A DNA stretch of 20,976 nt from Gammaproteobacteria bacterium UBA2955 (GCA_002348825.1 DEBN01000077.1:6966-27941), one strand, 5' to 3'. Shown: positions 1 to 7,872, counted from the stretch's first letter. Program-made: numbers and translations. Notes: generated from the letters alone by a model not told the origin.

Positions 1-593
1 CGCTGACCTTCGCCGGTGAGGTGGCGTCGAAACAGTGCTGCGCTAATCGCAAACGCGGCGTTCAGGGCCGTGCTCATGTCGACTGAAAAGTACCCCGTTC
101 GTGTTGGACCGGATTCGGGGTGTCCGCTGATGCTCATCATTCCAGAAGACGCTTGGATGGCCCCGTCAAAAGCGGGCAGTTCAGATTTAGGCCCGCGTTG
201 ACCGTAGCCGGAAATTGAAGCGTAGACCAGATCGGGCTTGATGGCCTTGAGCGCCTCATAGCCGAAGCCTAAGCGGTCGATCGTGCCCGGCTTGAAATTT
301 TCGACCACGGCGTCTGCCGTTGCGACTAATCGATGCACGACCTCGCTAGCCTTGGCATGTTTTAAATCCAAAGTTATGGCGCGCTTGCCAAGATTGCAGG
401 TTAAGAACGATGGCGCCATGCCGTCACTGCCTGTGGACATTAAACCTCGCGTAATGTCGCCGCTGCCCGGTTGCTCGATTTTGATGACATCGGCCCCCAG
501 CTGCGCGAGTTGCTGTGTTGCAAACGGCCCTGCCAGTACTTGCGTGAAGTCGATAATGCGTAAACCGGTAAATGCTTGGCGCTCGTCAGCCAT
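1..593 (-). CDS. CaiB/BaiF family III CoA-transferase, N-terminal part (gene continues beyond the window)
   Basis: Family III enzymes move CoA between a donor thioester and a free carboxylic acid in the cytoplasm (formyl-CoA, carnitine and succinyl-CoA-type transferases). The 197 visible residues contain the family opening (residues 11-40, LRIIDFTQVLAGPFATQQLA followed by LGADVIKIE), the ENFKPG motif near 98-103, SISGYGQRGP near 126-135, and FDGAIQASSG with Asp143 at the position of the catalytic aspartate. Family members are about 400 residues, so roughly half is missing at the window edge. The ATG at 591-593 has GGGAGAG 7 bases upstream. It follows the 622-1119 gene by 28 bases, so the two are probably co-transcribed. 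Substrate cannot be told from sequence; the neighbouring acyl-CoA genes suggest a catabolic acid. Confidence 0.9.
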   Translation of the reverse strand, partial: MADERQAFTGLRIIDFTQVLAGPFATQQLAQLGADVIKIEQPGSGDITRGLMSTGSDGMAPSFLTCNLGKRAITLDLKHAKASEVVHRLVATADAVVENFKPGTIDRLGFGYEALKAIKPDLVYASISGYGQRGPKSELPAFDGAIQASSGMMSISGHPESGPTRTGYFSVDMSTALNAAFAISAALFRRHLTGEGQ

Positions 594-621
594 CTACTTC
601 TCTCCCGATCGCTGTAGTTTT

Positions 622-1119
622 TTAGCGCTGCACAAGTTCGAACACCCAAAGCGACCCGCGACTGACCTCACTTACAGGCATCGTGCTGCCGTTGCCGTAT
701 TTACGGCTGAGTTCTGCAAGGACTGCGGGCAATATTGGGTCGTCTGTTATGCGCACAAGCTGGCGGGGATAAAGTTTGTTATCCACCCTGAGAATTGCGC
801 GGCCGTCTTTCTCGGCCTGCAGTGGCCATTGTTTCCAAATTTTACCCACAGTGCTCAGCATGTAACCACTGGGTATGAAAATCCGACCATCGTGTTCAGC
901 GATCCAACTGGTGCGCGAGCGAGCTGGTTCAAGCAGTTGGAACTCTACGGTGTTGTAGTCCTTTAGAAAGCGCCAGTCGGGTTCGTTACTGACGACTTCG
1001 CCGCTGCTGAATGCACCGCCGGTGACAATCCCTATCGGCCCGTCAGTGAAACGCGTGGTGAGGAAAAATCCCAAACCCACGACGATTACCGAAGCTATTA
1101 TCTTTTTTAACCAGCCCAT
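622..1119 (-). CDS. membrane-anchored protein of unknown function, possible split-barrel fold
   Basis: A 165-residue protein with a single N-terminal hydrophobic segment (about residues 6-22, after MGWLKK), so it is probably anchored in the inner membrane with the rest in the periplasm. The soluble part has DGPIGIVTGGAF (26-37), SRTSW (68-72), DGRIFIPSGY (78-87), a Trp-rich KIWKQWP stretch and a basic LYPRQLVRI segment. This pattern recalls nitroreductase/pyridoxamine-phosphate-oxidase-like split barrels in which an 'R-x-x-W...DGR-x-(Y/F)-(I/V)-P' core is followed by an LRI(D/G)GKLY strand, but no flavin or F420 site can be proved by eye. ATG at 1117-1119 has GGAG about 8 bases upstream. It is the first gene of a two-gene minus-strand unit with the CoA-transferase. 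Function unknown. Confidence 0.75.
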   Translation of the reverse strand: MGWLKKIIASVIVVGLGFFLTTRFTDGPIGIVTGGAFSSGEVVSNEPDWRFLKDYNTVEFQLLEPARSRTSWIAEHDGRIFIPSGYMLSTVGKIWKQWPLQAEKDGRAILRVDNKLYPRQLVRITDDPILPAVLAELSRKYGNGSTMPVSEVSRGSLWVFELVQR

Positions 1120-1274
1120 AAGGACGCTCCAAGTTAACGGTATAGACAGATTACACGCGTTTTCGTGGTGAGCGAACCGCTATTGTTTGGCGTGGCGGCG
1201 TCTCCCATCAGTCCTTGGTATGGTCTGCGGTCGAGTAAGTTAGGGTAGGGTAGGTAAGGTAACAGGAGGGACGC
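1120..1274. promoter_or_regulatory. divergent control region between the CoA-transferase unit and the SDR-led operon
   Basis: This 155-base gap separates two gene groups pointing away from each other, so it must hold promoters for both if each is expressed from here. I could not pick convincing -35/-10 boxes. It ends in the G-rich tract listed separately. No transcription factor gene lies in or next to it. Confidence 0.5.
1243..1270 (+). repeat. G-run repeat (GGGTA-type units) running into the SDR ribosome-binding site
   Basis: Between 1243 and 1270 there are two GGG runs separated by TA, two GG runs, then the Shine-Dalgarno AGGAGGG (1264-1270) just before the ATG at 1275. The spacers are short (TA, TA, TAA, TAACA). 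On mRNA this could fold as a two-tetrad G-quadruplex that includes the ribosome-binding site, or may simply be a slippage-prone repeat. The sequence shows the pattern; folding is inference. Confidence 0.5.
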
Positions 1275-2048
1275 ATGACCGATCGATTAACTGCTCTGAT
1301 TACTGGTGCCTCGGCGGGGTTGGGTAAAGAATTCGCTCGGCAGTTGGCAGCTGCGGGTTGCAACTTGATTTTGGTCGCGAGGCGCGTCGACCGACTTCAG
1401 GACAGCGCCGCGCACTTTCGGGAACAATTTAGGGGTGTTGAGGTCCTCTGCATTGAGGCAGATTTGAGTCGAGCCGAAGCGCCGGAGCATATTTATACGG
1501 TTGTTCGCGACCACGGTTGGCAGGTGGATTATTTAGTCAATAATGCCGGCGCTGCGGGTCCGGACTTTTTTGGACATCAGCCCTGGGCGGATCACCTCGC
1601 GTATTTGCGGTTGATGCAGACCAGTGTCGCGGAGCTTTGTTACCGCTTCATCCCAGCAATGGTTGAGCGCGGTTTTGGCCGTGTGATCAATGTTTCCTCG
1701 GTGTCGGGGCGTATGGCTGCGGCAAACAGTTGTCACTATGGGCCAACTAAAACTTATCTCATTGCGCTATCGGAAGCACTGGGCTTGTCGGTTAGAGCTC
1801 GCGGTGTTCACGTAACTGCGCTCTGCCCCGGCTTTACCCATACCGATTTCCACGCGACAGCGGGTCTGGACGAACTGAAGCGATCGACGCCTAGCTTGAT
1901 TTGGTACAGCGCCGGCACCGTGGTGCGGGAAGGATTGCGTGCGGTGGAGAAGGGTCGGCTGGTTTACGTGTCGGGTCGTCTCTACCGTTGGCTGGACCCG
2001 CTGTTGCAATCGGTATGGACACGCTGGTTGTTTTTGCGTGTCGATTGA
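1275..2048 (+). CDS. short-chain dehydrogenase/reductase (DltE/COG0300-like)
   Basis: A 257-residue classical SDR that would oxidise or reduce an alcohol/ketone with NAD(P)(H) in the cytoplasm. Visible motifs are the cofactor site TGASAGLG (10-17), NNAG (89-92), catalytic Ser142 in VSSVSG, Tyr155 and Lys159 in the YGPTK active-site motif, and CPGFTHTDF (184-192). Arg36-Arg37 after the second strand suggest NADPH preference. The C-terminal 30 residues (WYSAGTVVREGL onward) resemble DltE/YqjQ-like SDRs rather than FabG. AGGAGGG lies 4 bases before the ATG, supporting the start. It heads a run of eight same-strand genes; the next gene starts 86 bases later. Substrate unknown. Confidence 0.88.
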   Translation: MTDRLTALITGASAGLGKEFARQLAAAGCNLILVARRVDRLQDSAAHFREQFRGVEVLCIEADLSRAEAPEHIYTVVRDHGWQVDYLVNNAGAAGPDFFGHQPWADHLAYLRLMQTSVAELCYRFIPAMVERGFGRVINVSSVSGRMAAANSCHYGPTKTYLIALSEALGLSVRARGVHVTALCPGFTHTDFHATAGLDELKRSTPSLIWYSAGTVVREGLRAVEKGRLVYVSGRLYRWLDPLLQSVWTRWLFLRVD

Positions 2049-2134
2049 CGCTCGCCGCTGTCCAAGCGCAATTGCACAATCAGCTATTCCCCTCGGTGCA
2101 GAAGCCATCAATAATGTAGATAAGGGAGGGGGCT

Positions 2135-3439
2135 ATGAAAAGCGACAATGCGCAGTCGGGGGTAAACAAGCGGCTGCTTTTTATTCTTTCTAATCTTGCG
2201 ATCTTTATGATCGGCCTTGGCTTTGCCGTTCGCACCTCGATCGTCGGTGATCTGCAGGGTGACCTCTTTAATGAGTTGGATCTGGCGCGGTCGGCGACCA
2301 TGGCGGCCGAGGTTTTGGCCGCCACGTTTATTGGTTTCGCGCTGACATTGTTATTTGGTGCTGCGTTGGTAGATCTCATCGGCATGCGGCGCATGCTGCT
2401 GTTTTCCGCCTTTGGGTATTTTTTCGGCAGCGCTATGGTGGTCGGGGCATCGCTCATGGCGCCTACCGTGGCAGCTTACTGGGTTGTCTACCTTGGTTTG
2501 CTGCTGACCGGCCTCGGTTGGGGCGCTGTAGAAGCGGCGACCAACCCCCTTGTTGCCGCCGCCTACCCTGAAGAAAAAACTCACCGACTGAATATTTTGC
2601 ACGCTTGGTGGCCAGCGGGCATCGTTATAGGTGGCCTGATCGGTATTTTAATAGCCATGGCAGGTTTGCCTTGGCAGGCTAATTTAGGGGTGTTGATGTT
2701 ACCGGCCGTGGTCTTAGTTTTGATGGTGCAGCGTGCGGAGTTTCCTGTTACCGAACGCGTGGCAATGGGGCTTTCATATAAAGATATGTTCGAACAACTG
2801 ATCTGGTCTCCAGGCTTTTGGATTTGGTTTGTCTGCATGATGGGTACCGTGACCGCGGAGCTGGCGCCCAGTCAGTGGGTCAATGTGACGTTAACAAATG
2901 TTGTTGGTATGTCGGGAATTTGGGTCCTGATCTACATCAACGTGCTAATTTTTGTCGGCCGGCATTTTGCCGGCCCGCTGGTTAATCGGCTGTCCAGTCC
3001 CGGACTGCTGACTATTGGCTGTGCTCTGGCTGCCCCAGGTCTGTATTTTCTGGCCGTAGCAAACTCCCCCTTAGCGGCTTTTGCCGCGGCGACGTTATGG
3101 GCGCTCGGCATTTGTTACTTTTACCCGACCATGATCGGCGCGGTGGCCGAGCGCTACCCTGCAGGGGGTGCTTTGATGATCGGATTGATGGGCTTTGCCG
3201 GCGGGCTGGCGACGCAATTCTTGTTGCCAGTTATGGGTCGAGTTTTTGACCAGGCGAAGTTGGCCGCAGCGGGCGGCGTGACGCAATTCGCTGAACTGGA
3301 GGGCGACGCTTTGGCCGAGGTTCTGCGTATCGCATCGACCCAGTCTTTTCAGATTGTTGCGGTTATCCCGCTATGTTTGATTCCAGTGTTCGCGATTCTT
3401 TGGTTGGTTGAAAGAAGAGATCAGCATGTCGACGCCTGA
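2135..3439 (+). CDS. major facilitator superfamily transporter (FucP-like sugar porter type)
   Basis: A 434-residue, very hydrophobic protein with about 12 predicted membrane segments, beginning near residue 14 and ending near 425; the usual MFS length. The loop after helix 2 carries the MFS motif A-like LVDLIGMRRML (78-88). A conserved ATNPLVAAAYPEEKTHRLN stretch followed by HAWWPAG (156-162) resembles FucP/sugar-type MFS proteins that accompany GMC dehydrogenase genes. A GGGAGGGGG purine tract precedes the ATG. The gene overlaps the next gene (small dehydrogenase subunit) by 14 bases, implying coupled translation. It probably brings a sugar, polyol or their oxidation product across the inner membrane; direction and substrate are inferred from neighbours only. 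Confidence 0.88.
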   Translation: MKSDNAQSGVNKRLLFILSNLAIFMIGLGFAVRTSIVGDLQGDLFNELDLARSATMAAEVLAATFIGFALTLLFGAALVDLIGMRRMLLFSAFGYFFGSAMVVGASLMAPTVAAYWVVYLGLLLTGLGWGAVEAATNPLVAAAYPEEKTHRLNILHAWWPAGIVIGGLIGILIAMAGLPWQANLGVLMLPAVVLVLMVQRAEFPVTERVAMGLSYKDMFEQLIWSPGFWIWFVCMMGTVTAELAPSQWVNVTLTNVVGMSGIWVLIYINVLIFVGRHFAGPLVNRLSSPGLLTIGCALAAPGLYFLAVANSPLAAFAAATLWALGICYFYPTMIGAVAERYPAGGALMIGLMGFAGGLATQFLLPVMGRVFDQAKLAAAGGVTQFAELEGDALAEVLRIASTQSFQIVAVIPLCLIPVFAILWLVERRDQHVDA

Positions 3440-4028
3440 AGACCTGGGACTTAGTGATATCGATCGCCGGGATTTATTGAAGGGGATTGCGATTGTATTG
3501 GGCGCCGCGATCAGCCCAGGGTGCCAACGCGCTGCGCAGGTGCCGTTAGCGCAACGGCGCGCAGGGGCGCCGCGCTGGAATTTGGAGCAGCGGGCGATTG
3601 CACATCGCTGTGCGGATCTGATTATGCCTGCAACCGACACGCCCAGTGCTTTGGCAGTGGGCGTCGGCGAGTTTATGGATTACGTTACCAACGTGTGGCT
3701 GCAACCCTCGGAGCTTAAGGAGTTGCTGGCAGGGCTTGATGGTTTGCAAAAAGCGGCTCGAAATCAATTCAATGCGGACTTCGTTGATCTTGCTGAAGTC
3801 GATCAGGTGGCGTTGCTCACGCAAATGGAGGCAGCGGACGCCTCAGCAAATGCGCGTACGGCAGATCTTTTAGACAGTAAGGTCTTCGCCCGATTGAAAG
3901 AACTTACCGTCGTAGGCTACTACGCCACTGAGATAGGCACCAAGCAAGAGCGCGAATACGTACCTATGCCGGGCCGTTACGACGGTTATTACAAATTGCG
4001 TCGAGTGGGCAAGCAGTGGTCGAGTTAA
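3426..4028 (+). CDS. gluconate 2-dehydrogenase subunit 3-like small (gamma) subunit, Tat-exported
   Basis: A 200-residue partner subunit of a periplasmic FAD dehydrogenase. The N-terminus has a twin-arginine signal, DRRDLLKGIAIVLGAAI, followed by SPGC, a poor lipobox. Such small subunits carry the Tat signal and pull the signal-less catalytic subunit through the Tat pore. The domain continues with CADLIMPATDTPSALAVGV, the segment usual for PF13618-type proteins, and ends with the conserved PMPGRYDGYYKL region. The ATG at 3426 has AGAAGAGA about 6 bases upstream; an in-frame TTG at 3408 would add six residues but lacks this signal. It overlaps the MFS gene by 14 bases and ends just before the GMC gene. 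Related pairs include glucose dehydrogenase gamma/alpha and glucoside 3-dehydrogenase LacC/LacA. Confidence 0.85.
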   Translation: MSTPEDLGLSDIDRRDLLKGIAIVLGAAISPGCQRAAQVPLAQRRAGAPRWNLEQRAIAHRCADLIMPATDTPSALAVGVGEFMDYVTNVWLQPSELKELLAGLDGLQKAARNQFNADFVDLAEVDQVALLTQMEAADASANARTADLLDSKVFARLKELTVVGYYATEIGTKQEREYVPMPGRYDGYYKLRRVGKQWSS

Positions 4029-4033
4029 CACCT

Positions 4034-5719
4034 ATGGCGCAGACCGATGCCATCGTTGTCGGCTCTGGCATCAGCGGAGGTTGGGCGGCTAAGGAATTGG
4101 CTGAAAAGGGCCTGAACGTGTTGATGCTGGAACGCGGTAAGCCTCTGACCCATGGTGTCGACTACGTTGGCGAGCACCAACCACCGTGGCAACGTGCGAA
4201 TATGGGATTGCGTCCGCGAGAACTCTATGACCAAGAGTATCCGGTGCAGTCCACATCTTATGCGTTTGATGAAACCACGCGCCACTTTTGGAATAACGAT
4301 CAAGAGAATCCTTACGACTACGACCCAGATAACCCCTTTCATTGGTTACGGGCGGATGTTGTGGGTGGCCGCTCTTTGTTGTGGGCGCGGCAAAGCTACC
4401 GTTGGAGTGATTTAGATTTCGCCGCGAACAAGCTCGAGGGTATCGGCATTGATTGGCCTATCCGCTACGCCGACATTGCGCCCTGGTATGCGCATGTCGA
4501 GAAGTTTATTGGGGTTAGCGGGCAGAACCTGGGGCTACCACAGTTACCCGATGGTGAATTTCAAAAGCCGATGCAGATGAACGTTGTCGAAGACTATGTC
4601 GCGAAAAAAATCTCTGAGAAATTTCCGGATCGGGTCATGACCATTGGGCGCACTGCCACATTGACCGAACCATTGCCGGGACGCGCGCCGTGTCACTATT
4701 GCGGACCCTGTCACAGGGGTTGTTCTGCAGGTTCTTATTTTAGTTCGCTCAGTAGCACCCTACCCGCAGCGCAAGCCACTGGTAACTTTTCGTTGCGTGC
4801 CAATGCGCTGGTGGAGCGTCTCGAATATAACGCTGCGACACAACGGGTCAGCGCTGTGCATGTTGTCGATACGCAAACTGGCGCTCGCAGTCGGCTCGGT
4901 GCCAAGTTGATTTTTTTATGTGCATCGACGATCGGGTCGACGCAGATTTTGTTAAATTCGCGCGGTGGCGAGAATGGCCGCAGCTTCGCCAACGGCAGCG
5001 ATGCCTTAGGTCGTTACATGATGGACCATACCTATCGTGCCGGCGCGCGTGGTGTTATTCCGGGTTTTGAAGAGTATTACCCCTATGGCTATCGGCCTAA
5101 CGGTATCTATATTCCGAGATTCAGAAATGTTGATGGTGACGATGGTTTGGGTTTTACCCGTGGTTATGGTTATCAGGGCGGCGCTCAACGGGTTGGTTGG
5201 AACGAGATGGTGAAGCGTACTCCCGGTTTTGGAGCCGAGTTTAAAACCAGTCTGCGCACCCCGGGACCTTGGTTTATGTCGCTGGGCGGCTTTGGTGAGA
5301 TTTTGCCTTATGCTCACAACACCATGCGCTTGCACAAACGCAAGAAAGATCGATTCGGCATCCCGCAGGTGACGTTTCGTTTTGAGTTTGGTGAAAACGA
5401 ACGGCGTCATCGTCATGATCTTGTCGAGCAGGCGGTGGCAATGCTGGAGGCGGCTGGAGCGACCACCATCGAACAATACAGCGCGCCGATGATCGGTGGT
5501 GCGGCGATCCACGAAATGGGCACAGCGCGCATGGGGCATGATCCCAACACGGCAGTATTGAACGCGTTTAATCAGGCCCATGCGGCCGCGAATCTATTTG
5601 TCACAGACGGTGCCTGTATGACTTCGGCTTCATGCGTTAATCCGTCTCTGACCTATATGGCGTTAACAGCCCGCGCGGTAGATTACGCCGTCGAGCAATT
5701 GCGTGCGGGTGCCATTTAA
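4034..5719 (+). CDS. GMC-family FAD dehydrogenase catalytic subunit with four-cysteine (3Fe-4S type) motif
   Basis: A 561-residue glucose-methanol-choline oxidoreductase that oxidises a sugar, glycoside or polyol using FAD. From Met at 4034: GSGISGG (10-16) is the FAD Rossmann motif, with ERG at the end of strand 2; VVGGRSLLWARQSYRW (about 109-124) is the flavin-contact motif; Cys220, 223, 226 and 230 form C-x2-C-x2-C-x3-C; His493 (HEMGTARMG) and Asn536 (CVNPSLT) match the GMC His/Asn pair. Cys220/226/230 have the x5/x3 spacing of the 3Fe-4S ligands of Burkholderia FAD-glucose dehydrogenase. There is no own signal peptide, fitting export with the upstream Tat subunit. An in-frame GTG at 4016 would overlap the previous gene. 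No cytochrome subunit gene is adjacent, so the electron acceptor is unknown. Stop and the next ATG share one base (TAATG). Confidence 0.88.
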   Translation: MAQTDAIVVGSGISGGWAAKELAEKGLNVLMLERGKPLTHGVDYVGEHQPPWQRANMGLRPRELYDQEYPVQSTSYAFDETTRHFWNNDQENPYDYDPDNPFHWLRADVVGGRSLLWARQSYRWSDLDFAANKLEGIGIDWPIRYADIAPWYAHVEKFIGVSGQNLGLPQLPDGEFQKPMQMNVVEDYVAKKISEKFPDRVMTIGRTATLTEPLPGRAPCHYCGPCHRGCSAGSYFSSLSSTLPAAQATGNFSLRANALVERLEYNAATQRVSAVHVVDTQTGARSRLGAKLIFLCASTIGSTQILLNSRGGENGRSFANGSDALGRYMMDHTYRAGARGVIPGFEEYYPYGYRPNGIYIPRFRNVDGDDGLGFTRGYGYQGGAQRVGWNEMVKRTPGFGAEFKTSLRTPGPWFMSLGGFGEILPYAHNTMRLHKRKKDRFGIPQVTFRFEFGENERRHRHDLVEQAVAMLEAAGATTIEQYSAPMIGGAAIHEMGTARMGHDPNTAVLNAFNQAHAAANLFVTDGACMTSASCVNPSLTYMALTARAVDYAVEQLRAGAI

Positions 5720-6606
5720 TGGGTCGGCGCAAGTGGATAGGTTACGGTTTGCTGGCGGTATTGTTAGTAGGCGTCGTGATGGCGTATCAATATCGACTTT
5801 ACTTACGCTTGGCATGGCAGCAGCCGCAACTGTTCCGTGCGCCGGTTTTCGATCAAAGTACCGAGCCACTGCCCGCTGATTTGGGTGCCGTACCGATTCT
5901 TAGTTTTTCCAAAACTAACGGCTACAGACATCACGACAGCATTGCTGCGTCGATTAAGATGTTAGATGAATTGGCAACGCAAAACGGCTGGCAGTTTTTT
6001 CATACCGAGAATGCTGCCGTGTTCACGCCTGAAAATCTGCAACGTTTTCGTCTGGTGTTGTTGAACCACAAGAGCGGCACGGTCTGGACCATGGACCAGC
6101 GGCAGGCGCTCAAGGCGTATGTTGAGGAGGGTGGCACATTGCTCGCGCAACACGCGGCGGGGGGTGATCAGGGTTACGACTGGAATTGGTATCTCGAACA
6201 GGCGCTGAGAGCGCAGTTTGTCGATCATCCGATGACCCAGCACATTCAACGAGCGACGCTTATCGTCGAGGATCGCAGTCATCCGGCCACGGCGCATTTA
6301 AGTGGTGTTTGGGAGCGCCGTGATGAATGGTATAACTTTGCAGCCAGTCCGCGCGAGAATACTCAGGTTCTTATCAGTATTGACGAAGCCACCTACGATC
6401 CTGAGAAAAGTCCGATGGGTGCCGACCACCCCATGGTTTGGTGGCATTCGGTGGGGAAGGGACGGGTGTTTTACAGCGCCTTAGGGCATACGCCCGAGTC
6501 GTATTTGGAACCAGATTTCCGCGCTTTTGTGCAAGGGGCTATAGCTTGGGGGCTGAATACCCCAGTAACGAATAACAACAAGGAGGAGACAGCGAATGAA
6601 CTTTGA
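5719..6606 (+). CDS. membrane-anchored ThuA-like (trehalose-utilisation family) protein
   Basis: A 295-residue protein with an N-terminal anchor (about 6-23, after MGRRK) and a ThuA domain over about residues 52-285. Typical ThuA features are the ILSFSKTNGYRHHDS strand/loop, VLLNHKSGTVW, the GGTLLAQHAAGGD turn, and HPMVWWHSVGKGRVFYSALGHT near the C-terminus. ThuA proteins have a class-I glutamine-amidotransferase-like fold and go with 3-keto-sugar/disaccharide metabolism, but their reaction is not firmly settled. The anchor suggests a periplasmic domain, the compartment of the Tat-exported dehydrogenase. Its ATG overlaps the GMC stop by one base, and its own last 11 bases overlap the acyl-CoA dehydrogenase gene. 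Family assignment is firm; role is inference. Confidence 0.87.
   Translation: MGRRKWIGYGLLAVLLVGVVMAYQYRLYLRLAWQQPQLFRAPVFDQSTEPLPADLGAVPILSFSKTNGYRHHDSIAASIKMLDELATQNGWQFFHTENAAVFTPENLQRFRLVLLNHKSGTVWTMDQRQALKAYVEEGGTLLAQHAAGGDQGYDWNWYLEQALRAQFVDHPMTQHIQRATLIVEDRSHPATAHLSGVWERRDEWYNFAASPRENTQVLISIDEATYDPEKSPMGADHPMVWWHSVGKGRVFYSALGHTPESYLEPDFRAFVQGAIAWGLNTPVTNNNKEETANEL
6581..6588 (+). promoter_or_regulatory. strong ribosome-binding site for the acyl-CoA dehydrogenase gene, inside the thuA-like gene
   Basis: AGGAGGAG lies 7 bases before the ATG at 6596 and within the last codons of the upstream gene. It fixes the start of the acyl-CoA dehydrogenase and indicates translation independent of, or in addition to, coupling. 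Confidence 0.7.
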
Positions 6607-7867
6607 TATTCCAGAGAAGTTGCAGAGTTACTTGGATGAACTCGATCGATTTATCGAGAGCGATATTAAGCCGTTGGAGCAGGAGAACGACAACATTCGG
6701 TTTTTTGACTATCGTCGCGAGGACGCGCGCACGGACTGGGAGCGTAATGGCCTGCCCAACGAAGATTGGGAGGCGCTGCTGGCTAAAGCCAAGCGGGTCG
6801 CCGATGCCGCCGGGCACTATCGCTATCCGTTGCCGGAAGAATACGGCGGCAGCAATGGCACCAATCTCGATATGGCCGTGATCCGCGAGCACTTGGCGAC
6901 CAAGGGCCTTGGTTTGCATAACGATTTGCAGAATGAGCATTCAATCGTGGGCAACAACGTCGGGTTGTTGTTGATGATCGAATACGGTACCGACGAACAA
7001 AAGGCTGAATGGATCGATGCGCTGGCGGAAGGCCGAGCCGGTTTTGCCTTCGGCATTACCGAGCCAGATCACGGTTCAGACGCTACGCACATGGAGACGG
7101 TGGCTGAGCGCGATGGCGATGAGTGGATTATTAATGGCGCAAAAACTTGGAATACCGGCATTCACAAGGCTAAACACGATCTGATTTTTGCACGCACCAG
7201 CGGTAAGGCGGGCGATGGCAACGGCATTACTGCGTTCCTAACGCCCACCAACAGCGACGGTTTCAAGGTCGAAGAAATGCTTTGGACCTTTAACATGCCC
7301 ACCGATCACGGACGGGTGTCTATGAACGATGTTCGAGTGCCCCACAACTCGATTTTTGGTGGCGAGGGACGCGGTCTGGCTGTGGTGCAGCATTTTTTCA
7401 ATGAAAATCGCATTCGCCAGGCGGCGTCGTCCTTGGGCGCGGCACAATTCTGCATTAACGAGTCGATTGAGTACGCCAAACATCGAGCGCCGTTTGGCAA
7501 GCCGCTGGCAAGCAATCAAGGCATTCAGTTCCCGCTGGTGGAATTGCAGACGCAGTGCGAAATGCTCCGCGCCTTGATTCACAAGACCGCTTGGCAGATG
7601 GACACCTACGGTGCTTTTTCGGTGTCTGACAAAGTATCTATGTGCAATTATTGGTCGAATAGGCTGTGTTGTGAAGCCGCAGACCGAGCTATGCAGGTGC
7701 ACGGTGGACTGGGCTATTCGCGGCATAAGCCGTTTGAGCATATCTATCGTCACCACCGTCGCTATCGCATCACCGAAGGTGCCGAGGAAATTCAAATGCG
7801 TCGGGTCGCAGGTTACCTGTTCGGTTTTATGAATCAGCGTGCACCTAAGGGTGTCAAGGAGTCCTGA
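6596..7867 (+). CDS. acyl-CoA dehydrogenase family protein (LvaC / ACAD10-11 type by context)
   Basis: A 423-residue acyl-CoA dehydrogenase-fold flavoprotein. The N-terminal helical domain is followed by FGITEPDHGSD (152-162) and the WIINGAKTW strand (177-185), which bind FAD and substrate. The C-terminal domain has ENRIRQAASSLGAA, YAKHRAPFGKPL and QVHGGLGYS (367-375). Glu394 in ITEGAEEIQ occupies the position of the catalytic base Glu376 of medium-chain enzymes. The gene is followed after 5 bases by an APH-like kinase with a DUF6285-like tail and then an SDR. In Pseudomonas putida levulinate catabolism and in animal ACAD10/11, this dehydrogenase-plus-kinase combination processes 4-phospho-acyl-CoA made from 4-hydroxyacyl-CoA. 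An ordinary acyl-CoA oxidation role remains possible. Confidence 0.9.
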   Translation: MNFDIPEKLQSYLDELDRFIESDIKPLEQENDNIRFFDYRREDARTDWERNGLPNEDWEALLAKAKRVADAAGHYRYPLPEEYGGSNGTNLDMAVIREHLATKGLGLHNDLQNEHSIVGNNVGLLLMIEYGTDEQKAEWIDALAEGRAGFAFGITEPDHGSDATHMETVAERDGDEWIINGAKTWNTGIHKAKHDLIFARTSGKAGDGNGITAFLTPTNSDGFKVEEMLWTFNMPTDHGRVSMNDVRVPHNSIFGGEGRGLAVVQHFFNENRIRQAASSLGAAQFCINESIEYAKHRAPFGKPLASNQGIQFPLVELQTQCEMLRALIHKTAWQMDTYGAFSVSDKVSMCNYWSNRLCCEAADRAMQVHGGLGYSRHKPFEHIYRHHRRYRITEGAEEIQMRRVAGYLFGFMNQRAPKGVKES

Positions 7868-7872
7868 AGGCC

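Noticed and set aside
283..966. A 227-codon open frame on the plus strand
   Set aside because: It lies antisense to the CoA-transferase and the anchored protein, both with family motifs or a good start signal; its translation is Cys/Ser-rich and shows no domain.
5006..5581. A 191-codon minus-strand frame inside the GMC gene
   Set aside because: Shadow of a gene with full GMC motifs on the other strand; no recognisable protein features.
7238..7795. A 185-codon minus-strand frame inside the acyl-CoA dehydrogenase gene
   Set aside because: Antisense to conserved acyl-CoA dehydrogenase motifs; no ribosome site or family similarity.
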